Below are positions 6,326-13,417 of a stretch of DNA of 18,526 bases, one piece after another. The position numbers and the translations under genes were made by a program. Source of the stretch: an uncultured Bacteroides sp. (GTDB lineage: Bacteria > Bacteroidota > Bacteroidia > Bacteroidales > Bacteroidaceae); the NCBI GenBank assembly GCA_900544075.1, contig UQTJ01000052.1, positions 1 to 18,526 of the forward strand. The letters are read 5' to 3'. Each line of letters begins with the position of its first letter. Position 1 is the stretch's first letter. The notes under the pieces are model-generated. The model was not told the DNA's origin. It ran no database searches and saw only the letters and a list, made by a program, of their open reading frames with translations.

Positions 6326-7348
6326 ATGGACGATAAACTTACGATAGAAGAACTGATTGCCGGGCTTGCGGCAAAACAGAATATAGAACAGACAGATGCG
6401 GATGCATTTGTCTGTAGCTTTTTTGCATTGATAGAAGAAGGCTTGCGGAGGGACAAGTATGTAAGGATAAAAGGATTTGGAACTTTCAAGCTTGCAGACA
6501 CAGATTTAAATGAGGGTAGGATTGTGTTCGTGCCTGAAGCTTCTGTCAGAGATGCCGTCAATAAGCCGTTTGCACATTTCCAGCCTGTAGAGCTTAGGGA
6601 TGGTGTTTGCTTTAGCGATGTGGAAGAGGAATTGGCATCGCAGCCGGAAGTTGTGTCTTCTGCGGAAGAAGATAGCTTAACTGATGATGCCGGAAATGCT
6701 TTGTCTGATAGTGTTGCAGCAGAGAATGAACATTCAGCAGAGAATAATAGTATGGATTCGGCAGAAACTACAGACGGAAGTAGTGATGCGGATAAGGTAT
6801 GCTGTACTCCGGTTAATGAAGCGGAAAGTACAGCTGGAAAAGACCGGAAGTCATGGTATGTTTCTATAGTAATTCTTTTGATAGGAGTGATAATCGGTTG
6901 CGGAATTATGTGGGGAGTGTTTTCCGGTAAGGAGAAGGCTGATACGGCTTTGCAATATGATATTCCGGAGCCGGTGGTAGTTGATACAGTTTCGACTGAT
7001 ACCGTTTTGGCTGCACCTGTTGATACGCTGAATATGGCTGAAGCTCAGACTGATACTATAGATTCAGAGACGCATAAAAGAACATTGGATTCTATCATAA
7101 AAGCGACAACGGAAAATAAGAAAGAGATAGAGTATCTAAGTGATGAGGTGGCATACAGAATAAGCGGTACGATAGAAACATATACTATAACCAAGGGAAG
7201 TACCCTTTCGAAGGTGGCATATCGTTTTTATAAAAACAGAAAGTTGTGGCCTTATATTGTCATGCATAATAAGGATATTATTCAGGACCCGAATAATGTG
7301 CCGATAGGAACGGTTTTGCGTATTCCTGCACTTACACCTGTGGAATAA
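6326..7348 (+). CDS. Membrane-spanning HU-like/LysM protein
   Basis: This 340-residue protein has three parts. Residues 1-90 are HU-like: helices, then RIKGFGTF at 47-54 and a VRDAVNKPFAHF end, but the DNA-binding arm is about 15 residues shorter than in E. coli HU and lacks an NPxTG tip. Residues 95-170 are an acidic Ser/Glu/Asp-rich linker. Residues 177-199 are a single membrane helix preceded by KDRK. The C-terminal half holds a Thr/Val/Asp-rich linker (210-250), a short helical stretch (250-278) and a LysM domain (284-336; TYTITKGSTLSKVAYRFY). By the positive-inside rule the HU part would be cytoplasmic and LysM periplasmic, touching peptidoglycan. Related HU-LysM proteins occur in Bacteroidales; their function is unknown to me. 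It is the last gene of the ftsY operon. Confidence 0.85.
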   Translation: MDDKLTIEELIAGLAAKQNIEQTDADAFVCSFFALIEEGLRRDKYVRIKGFGTFKLADTDLNEGRIVFVPEASVRDAVNKPFAHFQPVELRDGVCFSDVEEELASQPEVVSSAEEDSLTDDAGNALSDSVAAENEHSAENNSMDSAETTDGSSDADKVCCTPVNEAESTAGKDRKSWYVSIVILLIGVIIGCGIMWGVFSGKEKADTALQYDIPEPVVVDTVSTDTVLAAPVDTLNMAEAQTDTIDSETHKRTLDSIIKATTENKKEIEYLSDEVAYRISGTIETYTITKGSTLSKVAYRFYKNRKLWPYIVMHNKDIIQDPNNVPIGTVLRIPALTPVE

Positions 7349-7363
7349 ATGTATTATAATAAT

Positions 7364-7410
7364 GAGAACAGTATCTTAGAGGGAAATACCCTTCAAGATG
7401 CTGTTTCTTT
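7364..7410 (+). terminator. Hairpin terminator after the ftsY-rimO-HU operon
   Basis: AACAGTATCTT pairs with AAGATGCTGTT (one wobble), with an inner GAGGG/CCCTT stem around a short loop, followed by TCTTTATTTT. The long stem and weak T-run end transcription 16 bases after the stop codon of the HU-LysM gene. Confidence 0.82.
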
Positions 7411-7502
7411 ATTTTGTATGTACGAATTGTTTGTAATTTGGTCAGAATAAGATAAAAAAGACTTAAATAGATGTATTTGTATGATTTTTTAATAAATATT
7501 AG

Positions 7503-7533
7503 TTGTGTCTGTTAACTTAAAAACGTAATTTTG
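7503..7533 (+). promoter_or_regulatory. Promoter of the Bat operon
   Basis: TTG at 7503-7505 and TAATTTTG at 7526-7533 (exact TAnnTTTG) are 20 bases apart, the best promoter match in the window. The leader to the moxR start is about 70 bases. No other strong promoter is visible until after the PAP2 gene. Confidence 0.75.
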
Positions 7534-7609
7534 GGTGCACTAAAAAGGGGGATACCTAATTTGGTGATTGAAATATAGATAATGAAATTAATAAAATAAA
7601 CAGGAAATT

Positions 7610-8605
7610 ATGGCTGAAGCTATTGATATTCGTGCATTGAACGAATTGATTGAACGCCAGAGTGCGTTCGTTACTAACCTGATGACTGGTATGGATCAGG
7701 TAATCGTGGGACAGAAACATTTGGTTGAATCATTGCTGATAGGTTTATTGGCTGACGGACATATATTGTTGGAAGGTGTGCCTGGTCTGGCTAAGACATT
7801 GGCCATTAAGACAATGGCATCGCTTATTGATTCAAAATACAGTCGTGTACAGTTTACTCCGGACTTGTTGCCTGCCGACGTTATCGGTACGATGATTTAT
7901 AGTCAGAAGGATGAACAGTTCATCGCCAAGAAAGGTCCTATTTTTGCAAACTTCGTATTGGCGGATGAAATTAACCGTGCTCCTGCTAAAGTACAGAGTG
8001 CTTTGCTTGAAGCGATGCAGGAACGTCAGGTGACATTGAGTAAAACTACATTCCGTTTGCCTGAACCTTTCCTTGTTATGGCAACACAGAACCCTATCGA
8101 GCAGGAAGGTACTTATCCGTTGCCTGAAGCTCAGGTGGACCGTTTCATGCTGAAGGTTATTATTGATTATCCTAAGATTGAAGAAGAAAAGAAGATTATC
8201 CGTCAGAATATTTCAGGTGAGAAGGTGGAAGTTAAACCTATTCTGAAAGCTGAAGATATAATCGAAGCCCGTAAAGTGGTAAGACAGGTTTATCTGGATG
8301 AAAAGATTGAACAGTATATCGCAGATATCGTATTTGCTACACGTTACCCGGAAAAATATGATTTGAAGGAACTTAAGAGCCTTATCGGTTTCGGTGGTTC
8401 ACCTCGTGCGTCTATCAATCTTGCGCTTGCTGCACGCAGTTATGCATTTATCAAGCGTAGAGGTTATGTGATTCCGGAAGACGTACGCGCAGTGGCTCAT
8501 GATGTATTGCGTCATCGTATCGGTCTTACATACGAGGCTGAAGCTACAAATGTTACTGCAGACGAAATCGTAAGCAAGATACTTAACAGAGTTGAAGTGC
8601 CTTAA
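7610..8605 (+). CDS. MoxR-type AAA+ ATPase of the Bat operon
   Basis: MoxR ATPases are chaperone-like AAA+ proteins that act with von Willebrand A partners to mature or activate protein complexes. The 331-residue protein has Walker A GVPGLAKT (56-63), Walker B VLADE (116-120), sensor 1 N161 (ATQNP), and sensor 2 R266 (GGSPRAS), so it should be active. No signal peptide or membrane helix is seen; it acts in the cytoplasm. It leads the operon and is followed by the DUF58 gene after 19 bases, the standard MoxR-DUF58-vWA order. In Bacteroides fragilis this operon is linked to aerotolerance; the direct substrate is unknown. Confidence 0.95.
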   Translation: MAEAIDIRALNELIERQSAFVTNLMTGMDQVIVGQKHLVESLLIGLLADGHILLEGVPGLAKTLAIKTMASLIDSKYSRVQFTPDLLPADVIGTMIYSQKDEQFIAKKGPIFANFVLADEINRAPAKVQSALLEAMQERQVTLSKTTFRLPEPFLVMATQNPIEQEGTYPLPEAQVDRFMLKVIIDYPKIEEEKKIIRQNISGEKVEVKPILKAEDIIEARKVVRQVYLDEKIEQYIADIVFATRYPEKYDLKELKSLIGFGGSPRASINLALAARSYAFIKRRGYVIPEDVRAVAHDVLRHRIGLTYEAEATNVTADEIVSKILNRVEVP

Positions 8606-8624
8606 TCAGAAACCTTTTTGAAGA

Positions 8625-9494
8625 ATGGAAACTACTGAATTATTAAAGCGTGTACGCCAGATAGAAATCAAGACCCGCGGACTGTCTAACAATATTTTTG
8701 CCGGACAGTATCATTCGGCCTTCAAGGGCAGGGGTATGGCTTTCTCGGAAGTGAGGGAGTATCAGTATGGCGACGATGTGCGCGATATAGACTGGAATGT
8801 TACAGCACGCTTTGACAAGCCATTCGTAAAGGTATTCGAAGAGGAACGCGAACTTACAGTGATGCTGCTTGTGGATGTGTCGAACAGTCTTGACTTCGGT
8901 ACATCCAAGCAGATGAAAAAGGATATGGTGACGGAGATTGCCGCAACATTAGCATTCTCGGCTATCCAGAATAATGACAAGATTGGAGTGATATTTTTCT
9001 CGGACAAGATAGAGAAATTTATTCCGCCTAAAAAAGGACGCAAACATATTCTATATATTATACGCGAATTGCTGGATTTTGAACCTGAAAGTTCGCGTAC
9101 TGATTTGCAATGCGCTATTGAGTATCTGACGAATGTATTGAAGAAGCGTTGTACCGCATTCATGCTGAGTGACTTTATAGATGACAAGGACTTTAAGAAT
9201 GCACTGACTGTAGCGAACAGAAAACATGATGTCGTTGCCGTTCAGGTATATGACCGACGCATGGAAGAACTGCCTGATGTCGGACTAATGCTTGTACGTG
9301 ATGCGGAAACCGGACATGAGGAATGGATTGATACATCGTCCAAATCGTTGAGAAAGGCTCACCATGAATGGTGGAAAGAGCAGCAGAAGAAACTTAACGA
9401 TACGTTTAACTTGTGTCAGGTGGACTCTGTTTCTGTACGCACGGACCAGGATTATGTAAAGGCTTTGCTTAATTTGTTTGCTAAAAGAAACTAA
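8625..9494 (+). CDS. DUF58 protein with von Willebrand A fold
   Basis: This 289-residue cytoplasmic protein has the DUF58 signature YQYGDDVRDIDWNVTAR (46-62) and a complete metal-ion-dependent adhesion site: D84, S86 and S88 (DVSNS), T159 (SSRTDL) and D183 (LSDFID). DUF58 proteins almost always follow a MoxR ATPase gene and are thought to be its partner or adaptor. No membrane helix is visible, unlike many DUF58 proteins with N-terminal anchors. It follows moxR by 19 bases; the next gene starts seven bases after its stop. Confidence 0.93.
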   Translation: METTELLKRVRQIEIKTRGLSNNIFAGQYHSAFKGRGMAFSEVREYQYGDDVRDIDWNVTARFDKPFVKVFEEERELTVMLLVDVSNSLDFGTSKQMKKDMVTEIAATLAFSAIQNNDKIGVIFFSDKIEKFIPPKKGRKHILYIIRELLDFEPESSRTDLQCAIEYLTNVLKKRCTAFMLSDFIDDKDFKNALTVANRKHDVVAVQVYDRRMEELPDVGLMLVRDAETGHEEWIDTSSKSLRKAHHEWWKEQQKKLNDTFNLCQVDSVSVRTDQDYVKALLNLFAKRN

Positions 9495-9501
9495 TGGTCA
9501 G

Positions 9502-10605
9502 ATGAAGAATATTATATTAAATTACGGAAAACTGATGCTTGGTGCATTCTGTTTTGCATCTTTGTCTTTGGTAAATGTACCGCTAAATGCACAACAGGTA
9601 ACAGTGAGAGCAAGTATTGACTCTCTGCAACTGCTTGTCGGTGAACAGACGAAGGTACATCTTGAAGTGAGTATGGATGCTGACAGAAAGTTACGCTTAC
9701 CTGTTATAAGAGATACGCTGGTCAGAGGTGTAGAGGTTTTGGATATAGCAAAGCCTGACACTCAGAAATTGAATGATGACAAGAGATGGGTTATCAGTCA
9801 GGAATATACTATAACTTCGTTTGACTCAGCCTTGTATTATCTTCCTCCTTTGGAGGTAATGGTGGACGACCAGAAGTACCGTTCAGAGTCGTTGGCTCTG
9901 AAAGTGTATTCAATACCTGTAGATACTCTGCATCCGGATCAGTTTTTCGGTCCTAAGACAGTGGTTGAAGTTCCTATAGAGTGGCAGGATATAGATGTGA
10001 TGGTTTATTCTATTATATTAATGCTGCTTTTTGGAGCGGGATGTGTGTTCCTGATTGTCAGACTGATGAATAACAAGCCTATAATCAGGATTATAAAGAT
10101 AGAACCGAAATTGCCGCCACATCAGGAGGCTATGAAGCACATAGAGGAAATCAAGGCCAACAAGAATGTGCAGAGGGAAGATCCGAAACAGTACTATACT
10201 GATCTGACAGATGTTATCCGTACATATATTATGGAAAGATTCGGATTCAATGCCATGGAAATGACATCTTCCGAGATTATTGAACATTTGTTGCAGGTAA
10301 AGGACAAGGATTCTCTGAAGGACTTGAAATATCTTTTTGAAACAGCTGATTTGGTGAAGTTTGCAAAACATGCACCTATGATGAATGAAAACGATATGAA
10401 TCTGGTGAATGCTGTCGACTTTATCAATGAAACCAAACTGGAAGAGGATGTCAATGCCAAGAAGGAACCTACGGAGATAAAAGTGGAAGAAAAACGCTCG
10501 AAGCAAGGACGAATTGCACTTATGTGCAGTATTGGTGCGACCGGTGTGATATCAGCAGTATGCTTGTATATTGTTGTGAGATGCATCATTGATCTCTTCT
10601 TTTAA
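9502..10605 (+). CDS. Small BatD-like membrane protein of the Bat operon
   Basis: This 367-residue protein starts at the ATG at 9502. An upstream in-frame TTG at 9478 would overlap the DUF58 gene and spoil the signal peptide (about 1-31, ending PLNAQ). A periplasmic beta-rich part follows (32-160), then membrane helix 167-188, a cytoplasmic helical part (200-320) with SSEII (256-260) and FAKHAP (287-292), a charged linker, and a second membrane helix at 338-359. Both the periplasmic start (VTVRAS) and the cytoplasmic FAKHAP region match BatD of this operon (VTLRAS, FARYAP), so I read it as a reduced BatD paralogue with an extra C-terminal helix. The LPPHQEA segment resembles DUF4381 proteins, which occupy this slot in other moxR operons. 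Confidence 0.85.
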   Translation: MKNIILNYGKLMLGAFCFASLSLVNVPLNAQQVTVRASIDSLQLLVGEQTKVHLEVSMDADRKLRLPVIRDTLVRGVEVLDIAKPDTQKLNDDKRWVISQEYTITSFDSALYYLPPLEVMVDDQKYRSESLALKVYSIPVDTLHPDQFFGPKTVVEVPIEWQDIDVMVYSIILMLLFGAGCVFLIVRLMNNKPIIRIIKIEPKLPPHQEAMKHIEEIKANKNVQREDPKQYYTDLTDVIRTYIMERFGFNAMEMTSSEIIEHLLQVKDKDSLKDLKYLFETADLVKFAKHAPMMNENDMNLVNAVDFINETKLEEDVNAKKEPTEIKVEEKRSKQGRIALMCSIGATGVISAVCLYIVVRCIIDLFF

Positions 10606-10624
10606 TGTTTAAACGAATGAAGTT

Positions 10625-11623
10625 ATGATTTTTGCTAATATTGAATATCTGTTTTTATTGATTCTGCTTATACCTTATATAGTATGGTATATAATGCGCA
10701 GAAAACGAACAGAAGCTACTCTGCAGGTCTCAACCACGCGTATGTATATGAATGTGCGTAAAAGCTGGAAAGTGTATCTTATTCACGCTCCGTTTTTACT
10801 CCGTATATGTACGTTTGTCATGATAGTGCTTGTATTGGCAAGACCTCAGACTACTGATAACTGGCAGAATACTGAAATAGAGGGTATTGACATAATGCTG
10901 GCAATGGATATTTCGACCAGTATGCTGGCTGAAGACCTGAAGCCTAATCGTCTGGAGGCGGCTAAACAGGTTGCAGCAGAGTTTATCAACGGACGTCCGA
11001 ATGACAATATCGGTCTTACGATTTTTGCCGGTGAAGCATTTACACAATGTCCTCTGACTGTCGACCATGGTGTTCTGTTGAATCTGTTCCATAGCGTCAG
11101 TTGCGATATGATATACCGTGGCATGATAGAAGATGGAACGGCTATTGGTATGGGACTTGCAAATGCCGTCACAAGACTTAAGGACAGTAAGGCAAAATCA
11201 AAAGTAGTGATATTGCTTACAGATGGTGTGAACAACCGTGGTGAATTGTCGCCTCTAACAGCAGCAGAGATTGCAAAGCAATTCGGAATAAGAGTGTACA
11301 CAATCGGTGTTGGTACCAACGGTACGGCACCTTATCCTATGCAGACATATGCAGGGGTGCAGTATATTCAGACACCAGTAGAGATAGATGAGCAGACTCT
11401 GACACAGATTGCTGCCGAAACTAACGGAAATTATTTCAGGGCAACAAGCAATTCTAAGTTGAAAGAGGTTTATCAGGAGATAGACAAGTTGGAAAAGACA
11501 AAACTGAATGTCAAGGAATTCAGTAAGAGAGAGGAAGAGTACGAGATATTTGCTCTCGTTGCATTCTTGTGCATACTGCTCGAACTGATTTTGCGTAATA
11601 CGGTTTTGAAAAAAATACCTTAA
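10625..11623 (+). CDS. batA: BatA, membrane-anchored von Willebrand A protein
   Basis: This 332-residue protein has two N-terminal membrane helices (about 5-24 and 55-72), a von Willebrand A domain, and a C-terminal helix (about 309-324). The metal site is complete: D95, S97 and S99 (DISTS), T172 (DGTAIG) and D200 (LLTDGVNN). The vWA domain sits between the second and third helices; its side of the membrane is not certain from sequence, though periplasmic is often drawn. Together with BatB it is thought to form a complex served by the MoxR ATPase. The order (DUF58, small BatD-like, BatA, BatB) and 12-base spacing to batB support the name. Confidence 0.94.
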   Translation: MIFANIEYLFLLILLIPYIVWYIMRRKRTEATLQVSTTRMYMNVRKSWKVYLIHAPFLLRICTFVMIVLVLARPQTTDNWQNTEIEGIDIMLAMDISTSMLAEDLKPNRLEAAKQVAAEFINGRPNDNIGLTIFAGEAFTQCPLTVDHGVLLNLFHSVSCDMIYRGMIEDGTAIGMGLANAVTRLKDSKAKSKVVILLTDGVNNRGELSPLTAAEIAKQFGIRVYTIGVGTNGTAPYPMQTYAGVQYIQTPVEIDEQTLTQIAAETNGNYFRATSNSKLKEVYQEIDKLEKTKLNVKEFSKREEEYEIFALVAFLCILLELILRNTVLKKIP

Positions 11624-11635
11624 AAGTGATTTGTC

Positions 11636-12661
11636 ATGTTTAGATTTGGAGAACCTATATATTTGTATTTGTTATTGATTGTTCCTTTTTTAGTTGTGTT
11701 TTATCTATATACCAACTATAGAAGAAGGAAGAGATTACGTCAGTATGGAGATCCGGAACTGATGGCACATCTTATGCCTAATGTTTCGAAATACAGACCT
11801 GATGTGAAGTTCTGGTTGGTTACCGCAGCTTTGGTCATGGTGATATTCATGTTGGCACGTCCTCAGTTTGGCTCCAAGATGGAAACAGTGAAGCGCCAGG
11901 GTGTGGAAACTGTGGTGGCACTTGATATCTCAAACTCTATGTTGGCACAGGATGTGACACCAAGTCGTCTGGAAAAGTCAAAGAAGCTGGTATCCAGACT
12001 TGTGGAAACATTCAACAATGACAAGGTTGCAATGATAGTTTTTGCCGGAGAAGCTTTTACGCAGCTTCCTATCACGAGCGACTATATATCTGCAAAGATG
12101 TTTCTTGAAACGATTTCGCCTTCACTCATTACTACACAGGGTACGGATATCCGTGGGGCAATAGACCTGGCTATGAAGAGTTTTACCCCTAACGAAGGAG
12201 TAGGACGCGCGATAGTCCTTATAACTGATGGTGAGAACCATGAGGGGGGAGCAGTTGAAGCTGCACAGCAGGCTGCGGAAAAAGGTGTGAGAGTATTTGT
12301 CCTTGGAGTAGGTTCGCCTGACGGTTCTCCTATTCCGGTGGAAGGTACAAATGATTTCCGTCGTGACAAGGATGGCAATGTAGTAGTTACAAAACTGAAC
12401 GAGCAAATGTGTCAGGAAATAGCTAAGGCCGGTAACGGAATGTATGTACGTGTGGACAATACAAATAATGCGGAACGTGCTCTGAATGCGGAAATTAACA
12501 AGTTGGCAAAGGCTGATGTAGAAACTCAGGTATATACTGAATTTGATGAGCAGTTTGATGTCTTGGCATGGCTTGCATTGGTTCTGCTTGCTGTGGATGT
12601 TATGCTGCTTAATAGGAAAAATCCGCTATTTAAGAATGTGAAACTTTTCAAACAGGATTGA
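11636..12661 (+). CDS. batB: BatB, membrane-anchored von Willebrand A protein
   Basis: This 341-residue protein has the same plan as BatA: helices at about 10-26 and 58-73, a vWA domain, and a C-terminal helix (about 314-330). The metal site is intact: D97, S99 and S101 (DISNS), T170 (TQGTDI) and D198 (LITDGEN). Similarity to BatA is clear around the metal site (ALDISNSMLAQDVTPSRLE here and AMDISTSMLAEDLKPNRLE in BatA), so the two arose by duplication. The batC start is three bases after its stop, suggesting coupled translation. Confidence 0.94.
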   Translation: MFRFGEPIYLYLLLIVPFLVVFYLYTNYRRRKRLRQYGDPELMAHLMPNVSKYRPDVKFWLVTAALVMVIFMLARPQFGSKMETVKRQGVETVVALDISNSMLAQDVTPSRLEKSKKLVSRLVETFNNDKVAMIVFAGEAFTQLPITSDYISAKMFLETISPSLITTQGTDIRGAIDLAMKSFTPNEGVGRAIVLITDGENHEGGAVEAAQQAAEKGVRVFVLGVGSPDGSPIPVEGTNDFRRDKDGNVVVTKLNEQMCQEIAKAGNGMYVRVDNTNNAERALNAEINKLAKADVETQVYTEFDEQFDVLAWLALVLLAVDVMLLNRKNPLFKNVKLFKQD

Positions 12662-12664
12662 TTT

Positions 12665-13360
12665 ATGTGGAGTGGTAAATTATATTTATTCGGAATATTG
12701 GCCTTTACTTCGGCTGTGTCTTATGCCCAGAAGACGGACAGGGACTATCTCCGAAGTGGAAACAAACTTTATAATGACAGCCTGTTTGTAAAGGCTGAAG
12801 TGGACTATCGAAAGGCGCTTGAGATTAATCCTAAGTCTGCAGATGCTATGTTCAACCTTGGAAACTCTTTGCTTATGCAGCAGAAGGCCAAAGAAGCTAT
12901 GGAACAGTTTGAAGCAGCTGCGCGTCTGGAAAAAGATAAAGAAAAACTGGCTCACATATATCATAATATGGGAGTGATATTGCAGTCGTCAAAACAGCTT
13001 CCTCAGTGTATAGAGGCTTACAAGGAGTCTTTACGCAATAATCCTAAAGATGACGAAACCCGTTATAATCTGGTGCTCGCACAGAAACAGTTGAAAGACC
13101 AACAGCAACAGCAGCAGAACCAGGATCAGCAGAAAGACCAAAAGCAGGATCAGAAACAAGACGAAAAAGAACAGAACAAGGATCAGCAGGAGCAACAACA
13201 GCAACAGCAGAACCAGAATCAGCAACAAAACAAGGATGAGATGTCAAAAGAGAATGCTGAGCAATTGTTGAGAGCTGCCATGCAGGACGAGAAAGATGTA
13301 CAGGATAAGGTGAAGAAACAGATGCAGGTGAGCGGTAAGAAACTTGAAAAAGACTGGTAA
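12665..13360 (+). CDS. batC: BatC, tetratricopeptide protein with glutamine-rich tail
   Basis: This 231-residue protein has a signal peptide (about 1-21, ending SYAQ), so it is exported to the periplasm or outer membrane space. TPR repeats cover about 25-135 (for example ALEINPKSADAMFNLGNSL and YKESLRNNPKDDETRYNLV). A highly repetitive Gln/Lys/Asp/Asn segment spans about 145-190, followed by a charged helical end (194-231) that may be another scaffold surface. In Bacteroides and Leptospira, BatC is a TPR partner of the Bat complex. The low-complexity stretch is encoded by CAG/CAA-rich DNA (13097-13234) prone to length change. The gene is three bases after batB and 57 bases before batD. Confidence 0.9.
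   Translation: MWSGKLYLFGILAFTSAVSYAQKTDRDYLRSGNKLYNDSLFVKAEVDYRKALEINPKSADAMFNLGNSLLMQQKAKEAMEQFEAAARLEKDKEKLAHIYHNMGVILQSSKQLPQCIEAYKESLRNNPKDDETRYNLVLAQKQLKDQQQQQQNQDQQKDQKQDQKQDEKEQNKDQQEQQQQQQNQNQQQNKDEMSKENAEQLLRAAMQDEKDVQDKVKKQMQVSGKKLEKDW
13097..13234 (+). repeat. CAG/CAA-rich low-complexity stretch inside batC
   Basis: Runs of CAG and CAA codons alternate with AAG, GAC and AAC codons, coding the Gln/Lys/Asp/Asn-rich segment of BatC. In the antisense direction the same DNA reads as a leucine-rich open frame, which is a shadow. In-frame expansion or loss is likely among strains. Confidence 0.8.
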
Positions 13361-13417
13361 GCATTTGTACGGAACTTCATTTTTATATTAACAAGTTGAA
13401 GAACAATAAATTATATA

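Noticed and set aside
7411..7502. A small gene or RNA between the HU-LysM terminator and the moxR promoter.
   Set aside because: The stretch is AT-rich with no plausible coding frame and no conserved fold that I recognise.
9478..9501. An upstream TTG start for the BatD-like gene.
   Set aside because: It would overlap the DUF58 gene and add residues before the signal peptide. The ATG at 9502 gives a normal signal peptide.
13031..13228. A leucine-rich minus-strand open frame that looks like a membrane protein.
   Set aside because: It is the reverse complement of the CAG/CAA repeat of batC, which reads CTG/TTG on the other strand and so gives leucine by composition alone.
13097..13234. A possible CRISPR or satellite array.
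   Set aside because: The repeats are codon-scale and uneven, with no spacers, and are explained as low-complexity protein coding sequence.
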